In this document: piece after piece, positions 24,668-32,211 of the stretch
Position numbering within the stretch: the first letter of the stretch is position 1
How the letters are laid out: each line of letters begins with the position of its first letter
Assembly: GCA_947627535.1 (NCBI GenBank)
Contig: CANQWM010000031.1
Span: forward strand, 1-37,663
DNA from: an uncultured Acetatifactor sp.
Lineage (GTDB): Bacteria > Bacillota > Clostridia > Lachnospirales > Lachnospiraceae
Direction of reading: 5' to 3'
Length of the DNA stretch: 37,663 nucleotides
Translations under genes and position numbers: made by a program
Notes under the pieces: generated by a model
Seen by the model: only the letters and a program-made list of their open reading frames with translations
The model's database searches: none
Told to the model about the DNA's origin: nothing

Positions 24668-26956
24668 TTATCTGTTTTCGTTCACATACACATTAATGCG
24701 GCTCTGGATGATATCCGCCACATCCTCCACGGACTTCTGCCCCTGGAAGAAAGCCTCCGCTTCCTCGTTGATGATGCTTAATATCTTCGTATCCCCGCCG
24801 GAAACAGGCTTCGCGCCCTCCAGCAGATCCAGGATCATATCCACCTCTTCCCTGGTAGGAACCCGGTAATAATACTCCCAGTTGCCATAGCCGATGCCGT
24901 GGCTTCCACCCTCGGGAATGGGGTCGCCGTTCTCGTCCAGTACCAGCTCCCCGTTGGCGTCCTTGACATATTCCACATTCAGTTCGTCTTCCACCATCTG
25001 CTCCAGTCTGCTGCGGTTGTTAGGAAAACCGAAATCATAATTTCCCCCTTCGCCGCTTAAGGTGCTTTCGATAAATGCCCACGCGCCGTCCTTCACCTTG
25101 GATTTTGACGTGATGGCGTAGCAACCGTTGGCACTCAGAACACAGCCGTTGTTCCCGTCTGGATTGGGGTATCCCACCGCCGTGATATCCTCCCCGAACA
25201 TCGCGAGATACAGCTGCATTGCATCCAGCTCGTAAATGTAAGCTTCCGTCAGAAGAACCTTCCCGTCCTGAATCAGCTCCGGCTCCGAGGGAGCGTCCGC
25301 ATCCCAGGTGATCTCCTCCGCATCCGGGAAACGCGCCACAAATTCGAGAAGTCTCTGAAACTCCTCCCCGTCAAAGCTGCAGGAGCCGGAGTCCCAGTCT
25401 ATAAAGCTGTCAATGTTGTACTGCAGGCAGGCCGTCAGCATCGACTGTCTCGAGCTATTGTAGAGGAGGTCCGCATCGGGATTGGCGTCCGCAAGCGCCA
25501 TCATCTCCTCCAGCGTCCAGCCGGGCGTATCTCCCACCTTGGATTTTGCGCCGATCACGGTCTGAAGTTCAACGGTATTGGGAATGGCTGTCAGAATGCC
25601 GTCCATGGTATACGCATCCAGCACCCCTTCGATCATATTGCTCCGGTCCAGCGCCTCGCTGCCTTCCAGCATGGGCGAAAGATCCTCAAACACGCCCTTT
25701 GAGGCCAGAAGCTCCACGTTAAGGCCGTCCAGCACAATGATATCCGGGCAGTTTCCGGAGGTGATGTCATTGTTGAGCCTTGAGATCGCATCCTCATAGG
25801 ATGTCTCGGACCAGGCATCGTCCGACATGTAATACCGGATCTGAACATGGTAAGTGTCGTTGCTCTTGTTAAATTTCACGGCAGCATCCTGAAGATCTGC
25901 ATTGGAATAAATGGCCCCCAGCACGATCTGCTGCTTTCTTACCACCTCGGACGTCTTTTTCCTGGTCAGCAGCACAAGCCCGCTGTCCCCGCTGTTCCAG
26001 TCCTCATAAATCGCGGCGATCCTCCCGTCGGAGAGGGCCCCGACCTGGCGGACATTGGTGCCGTTTATGTCACAGTCAAGCCAGTCAAAGAGCTTTTCCT
26101 TCTGCTCTGTCTCCGGGTCATACCGGTAGACGGATACGAAATCAAAAGCCAGAAAGCCCCCGGTTTCGTCCTGTGCGATCGTTCCCTCGCTGTTTCCGGA
26201 AGGATACCCCTTATGCTCCCCGGCCAGGCTTTTTGTCTCAAAGTCTACCTGGGACAGCGACGTATCTCTTCCCTCGTCGCCGTAGCTGGTCACGATCAGA
26301 TAGACCTTTCCGTCTTTTCCGGCGCCGAATCCGGCGGGATAGCTCTGCATCCCGGCAAGCTTCACCTCCCCGGCATGATTTCCCTCCGCGTCAAACAAAA
26401 GCACCTGATCGTCCGTGCACAGATAGATTCTCCCCTCACCGTCCACGGCCATGCCGTTTATGTACGCATATTCTTCGGTGAACAGGGAGGTGATATCCTG
26501 TCTGAAAACCTGATTTCCCCCGGCGTCATATTCAACCAGCGCATAGTCTGACCGGCTCGTCTGGGTCGCCTCATCATGGTTCCATCGCGCTACGACCGCA
26601 CAGACACCGCCGTCCTCCGCCACGCACCACTGATTCAGGTTCTCCCCTTCCTCCAGCGCAAGCTTAACTTCCGAGACGCTGCCGTCCGTCGCGGACCACC
26701 GGTGGATCGTGGTCGTCGCCTTTTCGTCCTCCCAGTCCGAAGTGTAATAATACAGATCGTCGCCCGCAAGCAGCGTTTCGTACCAGGAAATGTTCTCCGC
26801 GTTCTCCGGCTCCACAAACTCCGGTATATATGTCCACTCCGGCAGCTTTTCTTCTTCCTTCCCCCCATTCTTTCCGCAGGAGACAAGGCTTAAGGCAAGC
26901 GCCGCGCAGAGCGCACAGGCGGCCATCCGCCGCAGAATATCAGAAATAACCTTCAT
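24668..26956 (-). CDS. Lipoprotein: beta-propeller-like domain fused to an extracellular solute-binding domain (copy 2)
   Basis: The 762-residue protein has a signal peptide with lipobox LVSC (Cys27). Residues about 45-335 contain blade-like repeats, clearest in YINGMAVDGEGRIYLCTDD and GFGAGKDGKVYLIV, like NHL/YVTN propellers. From about residue 345 a solute-binding domain follows (AIYSNADLQDAAVKFNKSN, GNCPDIIVLDGLNVELLASK, MDGILTAIPNTVELQTVIG, NGCYAITSKSKVKDGAWAF). The C-terminal 36 residues, FFQGQKSVEDVADIIQSRI and onward, closely match copy 1 at the distal end of the operon. Such a fusion is unusual; most sugar-binding lipoproteins are about 400-450 residues. It is the first gene of the six-gene cluster, with its own promoter. 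The ligand is unknown. Confidence 0.88.
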   Translation of the reverse strand: MKVISDILRRMAACALCAALALSLVSCGKNGGKEEEKLPEWTYIPEFVEPENAENISWYETLLAGDDLYYYTSDWEDEKATTTIHRWSATDGSVSEVKLALEEGENLNQWCVAEDGGVCAVVARWNHDEATQTSRSDYALVEYDAGGNQVFRQDITSLFTEEYAYINGMAVDGEGRIYLCTDDQVLLFDAEGNHAGEVKLAGMQSYPAGFGAGKDGKVYLIVTSYGDEGRDTSLSQVDFETKSLAGEHKGYPSGNSEGTIAQDETGGFLAFDFVSVYRYDPETEQKEKLFDWLDCDINGTNVRQVGALSDGRIAAIYEDWNSGDSGLVLLTRKKTSEVVRKQQIVLGAIYSNADLQDAAVKFNKSNDTYHVQIRYYMSDDAWSETSYEDAISRLNNDITSGNCPDIIVLDGLNVELLASKGVFEDLSPMLEGSEALDRSNMIEGVLDAYTMDGILTAIPNTVELQTVIGAKSKVGDTPGWTLEEMMALADANPDADLLYNSSRQSMLTACLQYNIDSFIDWDSGSCSFDGEEFQRLLEFVARFPDAEEITWDADAPSEPELIQDGKVLLTEAYIYELDAMQLYLAMFGEDITAVGYPNPDGNNGCVLSANGCYAITSKSKVKDGAWAFIESTLSGEGGNYDFGFPNNRSRLEQMVEDELNVEYVKDANGELVLDENGDPIPEGGSHGIGYGNWEYYYRVPTREEVDMILDLLEGAKPVSGGDTKILSIINEEAEAFFQGQKSVEDVADIIQSRINVYVNENR

Positions 26957-26987
26957 GATAAATACTTCCTTCCTGTCCTTTTCGTAT

Positions 26988-26996
26988 ATTATAGCA
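26988..26996 (-). promoter_or_regulatory. Extended -10 promoter of the six-gene transporter cluster
   Basis: The minus strand carries TGC directly before TATAAT (26988-26993), about 32 nt before the first ATG. The -35 region is poor, which fits an extended -10 promoter or one needing an activator. The A/T-rich gap 26957-27060 holds no gene. Confidence 0.55.
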
Positions 26997-27060
26997 TAGA
27001 TTAATAGAAACAGACCTTAATTTTTTATGAAGTTATAAAGTATTTTTCCGCCGCCGGGAT

Positions 27061-27849
27061 CTATCTGATTCTGATATAAAGTTTCTTCAGCTCTCTGCGG
27101 CGCTTCCGGGCTCTCAGGATACTGCCCAGACGGTTATAAAACCAGAAGGACTGTAAGAGAATCCCTTTGATCTTTCCGATCCGCTCCCTGGTGGTGCGGG
27201 CGTAATATGTCCCGCCGCAGGCGCAGGCCCCGCTTCCTTTTCGTCTCACCAGCCCGATCAGATCCGATTCGCAGGCCACCTCCTCCGGAAAAATCGTATA
27301 ACCAAGACCGATACAGTCTTCCTTATGGGCATCGCTTCCCCCGAATGCGGGCAGCCCGAACCCATCCGCGATCTCACGGGCGCGGCGATTGCTGTCTCCT
27401 GGCTCGCAGGCGTTAAATCCCTCCAGGAAATCAAATTTGTCCATGACGGCAAGCCGGTTTCTGTACTTCCCCGTATTCAGGATGCTGAGATATTTCTCTC
27501 CGCACGGATGCGCAGGCCCCAGGATTCCCCCGTGCCTGTGTACAATCTCGATCAGGAACCGCACCGGCAGCCCTCTCAGCTCCAGAATCCTCAGATTCAC
27601 GTCCTCCGGCATAATCACCAGAATATGTCCGGCGTCCACAGTGTCATATTCAATTCCTTTTAAGACCACAAAGCCGTCTGTGTTTTCCTCCTTAAGTCCT
27701 TTCCACGCCCGGTATCCGTTGTAGGAATTATGGTCGGTGACAAGCATCCCGTCAAATCCCTTTTCCTGCAGCGCCCGGGCATATTCCTCAACAGGCACTT
27801 TCCCGTCCAGCGATCCCTCCCTGGTATGACAGTGCATGTCAAATTTCAT
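27061..27849 (-). CDS. PHP-domain metal-dependent phosphoesterase
   Basis: The 262-residue protein begins with the PHP signature FDMHCHTREGS (His6, His8), followed by GMLVTDHNSYNGY, a conserved Glu in LKGIEYDT, GAHP-like GPAHPCGE, and GGSDAHKEDCIG near the C-terminal part. These residues form the trinuclear metal site of PHP phosphoesterases, a family including histidinol phosphatase, polymerase PHP domains and YciV-type nucleases. The substrate here is unknown. A basic tail ends the protein. I start at the third in-frame ATG, seven bases after AGAGG; ATGs 6 and 21 nt upstream are possible. It diverges from the glycosyltransferase gene and lies upstream of the transporter cluster, which has a separate promoter. 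Confidence 0.88.
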   Translation of the reverse strand: MKFDMHCHTREGSLDGKVPVEEYARALQEKGFDGMLVTDHNSYNGYRAWKGLKEENTDGFVVLKGIEYDTVDAGHILVIMPEDVNLRILELRGLPVRFLIEIVHRHGGILGPAHPCGEKYLSILNTGKYRNRLAVMDKFDFLEGFNACEPGDSNRRAREIADGFGLPAFGGSDAHKEDCIGLGYTIFPEEVACESDLIGLVRRKGSGACACGGTYYARTTRERIGKIKGILLQSFWFYNRLGSILRARKRRRELKKLYIRIR

Positions 27850-27954
27850 GTCCATACCTCTCTCATGCATTTTCCCCGCATCCTAACAGAGCAGTCCGCG
27901 CTTTTTTTGCGATTCTCTCCAGACCCGCCCATAAATATGCGCATAATTATAGGT

Positions 27955-27984
27955 ATTGTATCATATTTTCTTTTCATTCGGCAA
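27955..27984 (-). promoter_or_regulatory. Promoter for the PHP gene
   Basis: The minus strand reads TTGCCG (27979-27984), 18 nt, then TACAAT (27955-27960), about 100 nt before the ATG. It physically overlaps the opposing promoter of the glycosyltransferase gene. Confidence 0.5.
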
Positions 27985-27999
27985 CGTTTTTGGTATAAT
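27971..27999 (+). promoter_or_regulatory. Promoter for the dual glycosyltransferase gene
   Basis: The plus strand reads TTTTCA (27971-27976), 17 nt, then TATAAT (27994-27999) with an upstream TGG (extended -10). The ATG follows about 40 nt downstream. Confidence 0.6.
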
Positions 28000-28039
28000 T
28001 GGGAAAAATCATTGTATCTTTGTTTCCGGAGGGATTTCC

Positions 28040-31000
28040 ATGCTGCTCATACATTTTACAGCCGTCGCGGGAGGTATCCTGTTTGCAGTCTGTTTCCGTC
28101 ATATCTATCCGGCGCCGTCCAAAGCCGGCGCTTCCGGCGGGCGCGCCGGTTTCCTGAACGGCCCGTGGCTTCTCTTTGCCGCGGCTCTGCTCCTGCGTCT
28201 GGCAGCGGCGGGATCGTTTACGGGATTTGGCTCGGACACGGCGTGCTTTGCCGCCTGGGCGGACAGGATCTTCCAGGTTGGTCCCGGCGCCTTTTATTCT
28301 CCCGACGTATTCACAGACTATCCCCCCGGTTATATCTATATGCTCTATCCCATCGGGGCGCTGCGCAGCCTGCTTGGGATAGGATATGGATCCCCGGCCC
28401 ATCTCGTCCTCTTAAAGCTTCCCGCCATCCTCTGCGACTTAGGCTGCGGGGGGCTGCTGTGGAGAGAGGCAAAGGAAAGGCTTTCCCTTTCCCACGCGCG
28501 TTTTTTATGCATCGCCTATCTGTTTAATCCCGCCGTAATCCTGAACTCCGCCCTGTGGGGACAGGTGGATTCGATCTTTACCTTTCTGCTGGCCTGCCTG
28601 TGTATCTGCCTGGTCCGCGGACGGCTGCTCCCGGCCTGCGCCGCGTTCTTCGCCGCGCTGCTGATCAAGCCCCAGGCCCTGTTTCTGGCGCCGGTTCTGT
28701 TCGCCGCCATGCTGGACTGGCTGGTTCTTGAAAATTTTTCGGAAAACAGCTTTTCCCGCGCCTTCACGGAGCTTCTGCGGGGCCTTTCCGATTTTGTCTT
28801 ATGTCTGTGCGGCGCCGTCCTGCTCTGTGCGCCCTTCGGACTGGAGAAGGTGTGGAGCCAGTATTTCGGCACTATTTCCTCCTACCCCTATGCGGCGGTA
28901 AACGCCTGCAATTTCTGGGGGCTTGCGGGGCTTAACTGGGTCAGCCAGGACAATACCTTCATGGGACTTCCCTATTCGTTCTATGGGTATGCCGCCCTTG
29001 CCGGGGCAGCGGCGGCGGTTCTGCTCCTAAGTCTTAAGCGCGGCCGGGACCGGAGCAAATATCCTTTGATGGCCGCCCTGCTGACCGTCATGATCTTTCT
29101 CTTCTCCGTCCGCATGCACGAGCGATACCTGTATCCCGCCATGCTGCTTTTACTGCTCTCGCTGATCTACAGCCCCTCTCCGAGACTGTACCTGTGCTAC
29201 GGAGCCTTTTCCCTGCTGCACTTTTACAACACCGCAGACGTGCTGTTCTTCTATGACCCGAACAATTATGACAGGCGTTCCCCTCTTATCATCCTTGTGT
29301 CGCTGGGGATGCTTGGTACGGCATGTTATCTCTGCAGCACTGTGCAGGGACTTTCCGCCGGAAAGCGCCAGGCGCTTCCCGCCTTCCTTACCCGCCGTAC
29401 CAGCCCGGCGCCCCGTCCCTCAAAACCGGGCAGTCCCCTGAAGACCGCGGACATGCTGTGGATCCTTGTCATCACTGTGGTCTATAGCTTCTTTGCCCTC
29501 TGGGACCTGGGGGACCACAGGGTCCCCTCCTCCGCCTGTGACCTTTCCCAGTCTCAGGCCGTGACCCTTGATTTCGGGGAACAAATTCCCGCAAAGCTCT
29601 CTTACTATATTGCCCCCTGGCACGACCGTTCCTTTTCTATCGAAGGCAGGAGGCTTACGTCCAATGACTGGACCGGCCTGGGGGAGATCTTTCTGGAGAA
29701 CGTCTTTACCTGGCAGGAAATTCCCATCTTGGCCGGGACGCCCTGCCTGCGGCTGACCCTTCAGGATTCTCAGGCGTCGATTCTGGAATTTGTTTTTACG
29801 GATGAATCCGGAGCTGTCATAACCCCGCTCAACGCCCGGGATTACCCCGGCCTGTTTGACGAACAGAGCCTGTACCCGGGCCGCAGCACCTTCCGAAACA
29901 GCATGTATTTTGACGAGATTTACCACGCCCGAACCGCCTATGAGTTCCTTCACGGCCTTACCTCTTACGAAAACACCCACCCGCCTCTGGGGAAGATTTT
30001 GATCGCCGCAGGAATCGCGGTTTTTGGCATGAATCCCTTTGGCTGGCGGATTGTAGGCGTACTCTTCGGCATTGCCATGGTCCCCTTCGTCTACCTGTTT
30101 GCCAGAAGGCTGACGGACAGCACTGCAGCCGCCGCTCTTTCCGGCGTCCTGTTTGCCTTCGATTTCATGCACCTTACCCAGACCAGAATCGCCACGATTG
30201 ACGTCTATATTACCTTTTTTGTGATCCTGATGTATTTCTTTATGTACCGTTACCGCGAGCTGAGTTTTTATGACACGCCGCTGAAAAAAACCTTCCTGCC
30301 CCTTGGCGCCTGCGGGGTCTGCATGGGACTTGGCATCGCATGCAAGTGGACCGGCGTCTATGCCGGCGCGGGACTGGCGATCCTCTTCTTTTCCACTCTG
30401 TACCAGAGATATCGGGAATACCGTTTCGCCTCTTCCGACCCGGAGGGAGAAACCGCGGGCATTCCCCACGGCAGGATCCTGGAGCGTTTTGCGCCCTGCA
30501 CGAGAAAAACCATCCTCTTCTGCTGCTGTTTCTTTGTCGCCATCCCGGCCTTGATCTACTGCCTGTCCTACCTGCCCTTCCGGGATTATGCCGGCAGCGG
30601 GCCGCTGGCGGGTATGCTGCAGAATCAGGTTACCATGTTCCAATACCACAGCACCCTGGATGCCACCCACCCCTACTCCTCCCCCTGGTATCAGTGGCCC
30701 ATCATCACTCGTCCCATCTGGTATTACTCCGGCCTTCCCGGCGGAACGCTCCGGGAGGGGATCAGCGCCTTCGGCAATCCGTTAGTCTGGTGGGCAGGGA
30801 TCCCGGCCTTTGCCTATATGCTTCTGCGCTGTGTGAGAGACCGGGATCGGACCGCCGCTTTCCTCACGATCAGCTACCTTGCCCAGTATCTGCCCTGGGT
30901 ATTCGTAACGCGAATCACGTTTATCTACCACTACTTTCCCAGCGTGGTATTCGTGGTATTGATGGTCGCATACAGCCTGCTGTGCCTGGCGCGGAAGTAT

Positions 31001-31159
31001 TCCGGCCGGCGCTTTCTGCTGTGGGCGGCACTTTACGGCGCCGCTGTGTTCGGGCTCTTTCTCCTGTTTTACCCCGTTTTAACGGGGCAGCCTGTAGAAG
31101 CGGATTTTGTGTCCCGTTGGCTGCGCTGGTTTGACACCTGGGTGCTTACCGCCAGATAA
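28040..31159 (+). CDS. Two-module GT-C glycosyltransferase: Gpi18-like plus PMT (GT39)-like
   Basis: The 1039-residue protein starts at ATG 28040, six bases after GGAGGG. Module 1 (residues 1 to about 440) is polytopic and carries GSDTACFAAWADRIF (Asp66), TDYPPGYIYMLYPIG (Asp93) and NPAVILNSALWGQVDSIF, as in bacterial Gpi18-like mannosyltransferases. Residues about 480-605 look like an extracytoplasmic beta-sandwich. Module 2 (about 610-1039) is a protein-mannosyltransferase-type enzyme with MYFDEIYHARTAYEFL (Asp625-Glu626), THPPLGKILIAAGI and FAFDFMHLTQTRIATIDVY. Both use lipid-phosphate sugar donors in characterised relatives; the acceptor here is unknown (cell-wall polymer or protein). It stands alone between divergent and convergent neighbours. 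Confidence 0.88.
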   Translation: MLLIHFTAVAGGILFAVCFRHIYPAPSKAGASGGRAGFLNGPWLLFAAALLLRLAAAGSFTGFGSDTACFAAWADRIFQVGPGAFYSPDVFTDYPPGYIYMLYPIGALRSLLGIGYGSPAHLVLLKLPAILCDLGCGGLLWREAKERLSLSHARFLCIAYLFNPAVILNSALWGQVDSIFTFLLACLCICLVRGRLLPACAAFFAALLIKPQALFLAPVLFAAMLDWLVLENFSENSFSRAFTELLRGLSDFVLCLCGAVLLCAPFGLEKVWSQYFGTISSYPYAAVNACNFWGLAGLNWVSQDNTFMGLPYSFYGYAALAGAAAAVLLLSLKRGRDRSKYPLMAALLTVMIFLFSVRMHERYLYPAMLLLLLSLIYSPSPRLYLCYGAFSLLHFYNTADVLFFYDPNNYDRRSPLIILVSLGMLGTACYLCSTVQGLSAGKRQALPAFLTRRTSPAPRPSKPGSPLKTADMLWILVITVVYSFFALWDLGDHRVPSSACDLSQSQAVTLDFGEQIPAKLSYYIAPWHDRSFSIEGRRLTSNDWTGLGEIFLENVFTWQEIPILAGTPCLRLTLQDSQASILEFVFTDESGAVITPLNARDYPGLFDEQSLYPGRSTFRNSMYFDEIYHARTAYEFLHGLTSYENTHPPLGKILIAAGIAVFGMNPFGWRIVGVLFGIAMVPFVYLFARRLTDSTAAAALSGVLFAFDFMHLTQTRIATIDVYITFFVILMYFFMYRYRELSFYDTPLKKTFLPLGACGVCMGLGIACKWTGVYAGAGLAILFFSTLYQRYREYRFASSDPEGETAGIPHGRILERFAPCTRKTILFCCCFFVAIPALIYCLSYLPFRDYAGSGPLAGMLQNQVTMFQYHSTLDATHPYSSPWYQWPIITRPIWYYSGLPGGTLREGISAFGNPLVWWAGIPAFAYMLLRCVRDRDRTAAFLTISYLAQYLPWVFVTRITFIYHYFPSVVFVVLMVAYSLLCLARKYSGRRFLLWAALYGAAVFGLFLLFYPVLTGQPVEADFVSRWLRWFDTWVLTAR

Positions 31160-31210
31160 TGCCCCCATAATGACAGTCTGGCGCCCGCATTGTCTCCCGC
31201 ATCGTCTTCG

Positions 31211-31266
31211 GAAAATAAAAATACCCTGGCGGCCGACACGCTTCCTTTCGTGTCCGGCCGCCAGGG
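31211..31266 (-). terminator. Strong intrinsic terminator behind the phosphorelay operon
   Basis: On the minus strand, a stem of 17 bp with one bulged G (31249-31266 pairing with 31224-31240) closes an eight-base loop. It is followed by TATTTTTATTTT. It serves the kinase/regulator operon. The plus strand lacks a T-tract, so the convergent glycosyltransferase gene is not obviously terminated. The gap 31160-31345 holds no gene. Confidence 0.88.
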
Positions 31267-31345
31267 CGGTAGGAAAGATAAATCCGGATCAGCCAAACCG
31301 GCTGTCCGTACTGTTTCCACAGGTATCCGGCGGATACCGATTCCG

Positions 31346-32209
31346 TCAGATCAGATGGTTCTTCATCTCCGTCAGCGCCTGCTGTACCAGCTCTTCCGCC
31401 GCACCGTCATCGAACTCCTCCAGTCTCTCCTGCGCCGCGATACAGGACTCCGCCACCACGGGCGGTATGTCAAACCGCATCAGGTCCTCCAGCTTCTGCG
31501 ACGCCTCCTTGACCTTGAAATTCTCCAGATCGTTCAGCACATACAGAAGCCTTGCATTCATTTCTCCCGCACTGATGGGGAATTTAGAAGTGGTCTCTGT
31601 CCCCACAGACCGCTCCAGCATTTTTAACACCCTGCTTACCAGCCTTTCGGCGGTATCGATATCGTTCGCCCGCAGTCTGGATTTCGCGTTCTGCATACGG
31701 CCGAAGATCTCTTCATCGATCTTGTAGCTTAAGATTTCCTCCATCTTGATGATGGCTCCCCTGACATTGTTGGCCTGGAGCTCCTCCTGCACCTGCTTCA
31801 CAAATTCATACAGCTCCCTGTCCTCCACAGGAAGAACGCCGGCCTTCTTCAGAGCCCTTTCAATTCTCTCGTGAAGATCCTGACTGTCGAAGGGTTTTAC
31901 AATATAGTCCAGAATCCCCAGCTTGGAGCCCTCGATCACGGTTTCCCTGTCCTTCTTGGATGTGAGCATAATGACGGGAATGGTGGCGCCGTTCTCCATC
32001 GCCCTCATCTCCTTCAGGGTCTCGATCCCATCCATCAGCGCCATCTGTACATCCAGAAGAACCAGATCCGGTTTTTCCTTATTGAGATAACGGATCGCCC
32101 GCACGCCTGAATTGACGGTGACAACATCATACTTATCCTTCAATTCCTGCTCTATCGTCGCCAGGTTGATAATGTTGTCGTCCACCGCCAGTATAGTCAT
32201 TTTGTCCAT
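31346..32209 (-). CDS. Response regulator with two C-terminal helical modules and no DNA-binding domain
   Basis: Residues 1-120 of this 287-residue protein are a receiver domain: acidic pair in ILAVDDN, phospho-acceptor Asp53 in LVLLDVQMALMDG, Thr83 in IMLTSKK and Lys105 in YIVKPFD. The rest is all-helical and matches no output domain I know. It contains two copies of a 65-residue module at residues 134-198 and 218-282, each with the pattern AExL(L/V) near its end. The same module ends the hybrid kinase encoded just upstream. The ATG lies two nucleotides after the kinase stop, so translation is coupled. It probably acts through protein contacts, not by binding DNA. Confidence 0.9.
   Translation of the reverse strand: MDKMTILAVDDNIINLATIEQELKDKYDVVTVNSGVRAIRYLNKEKPDLVLLDVQMALMDGIETLKEMRAMENGATIPVIMLTSKKDRETVIEGSKLGILDYIVKPFDSQDLHERIERALKKAGVLPVEDRELYEFVKQVQEELQANNVRGAIIKMEEILSYKIDEEIFGRMQNAKSRLRANDIDTAERLVSRVLKMLERSVGTETTSKFPISAGEMNARLLYVLNDLENFKVKEASQKLEDLMRFDIPPVVAESCIAAQERLEEFDDGAAEELVQQALTEMKNHLI
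31364..31558 (-). other. 65-residue helical module, copy C (in response regulator)
   Basis: Encodes regulator residues 218-282. It aligns without gaps to the kinase copy with about 14 identities in 65, including LE, FxxKE, LxxxD and AExL positions. Confidence 0.65.
31616..31810 (-). other. 65-residue helical module, copy B (in response regulator)
   Basis: Encodes regulator residues 134-198, directly after the receiver domain. It aligns without gaps to copies A and C, sharing the central Leu, the hydrophobic pattern and the AExL motif. Confidence 0.6.
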
Positions 32210-32211
32210 TT

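Noticed and set aside
29420..30670. 416-codon minus-strand frame opposite the dual glycosyltransferase
   Set aside because: Gly/Asp-rich antisense shadow of conserved PMT sequence.
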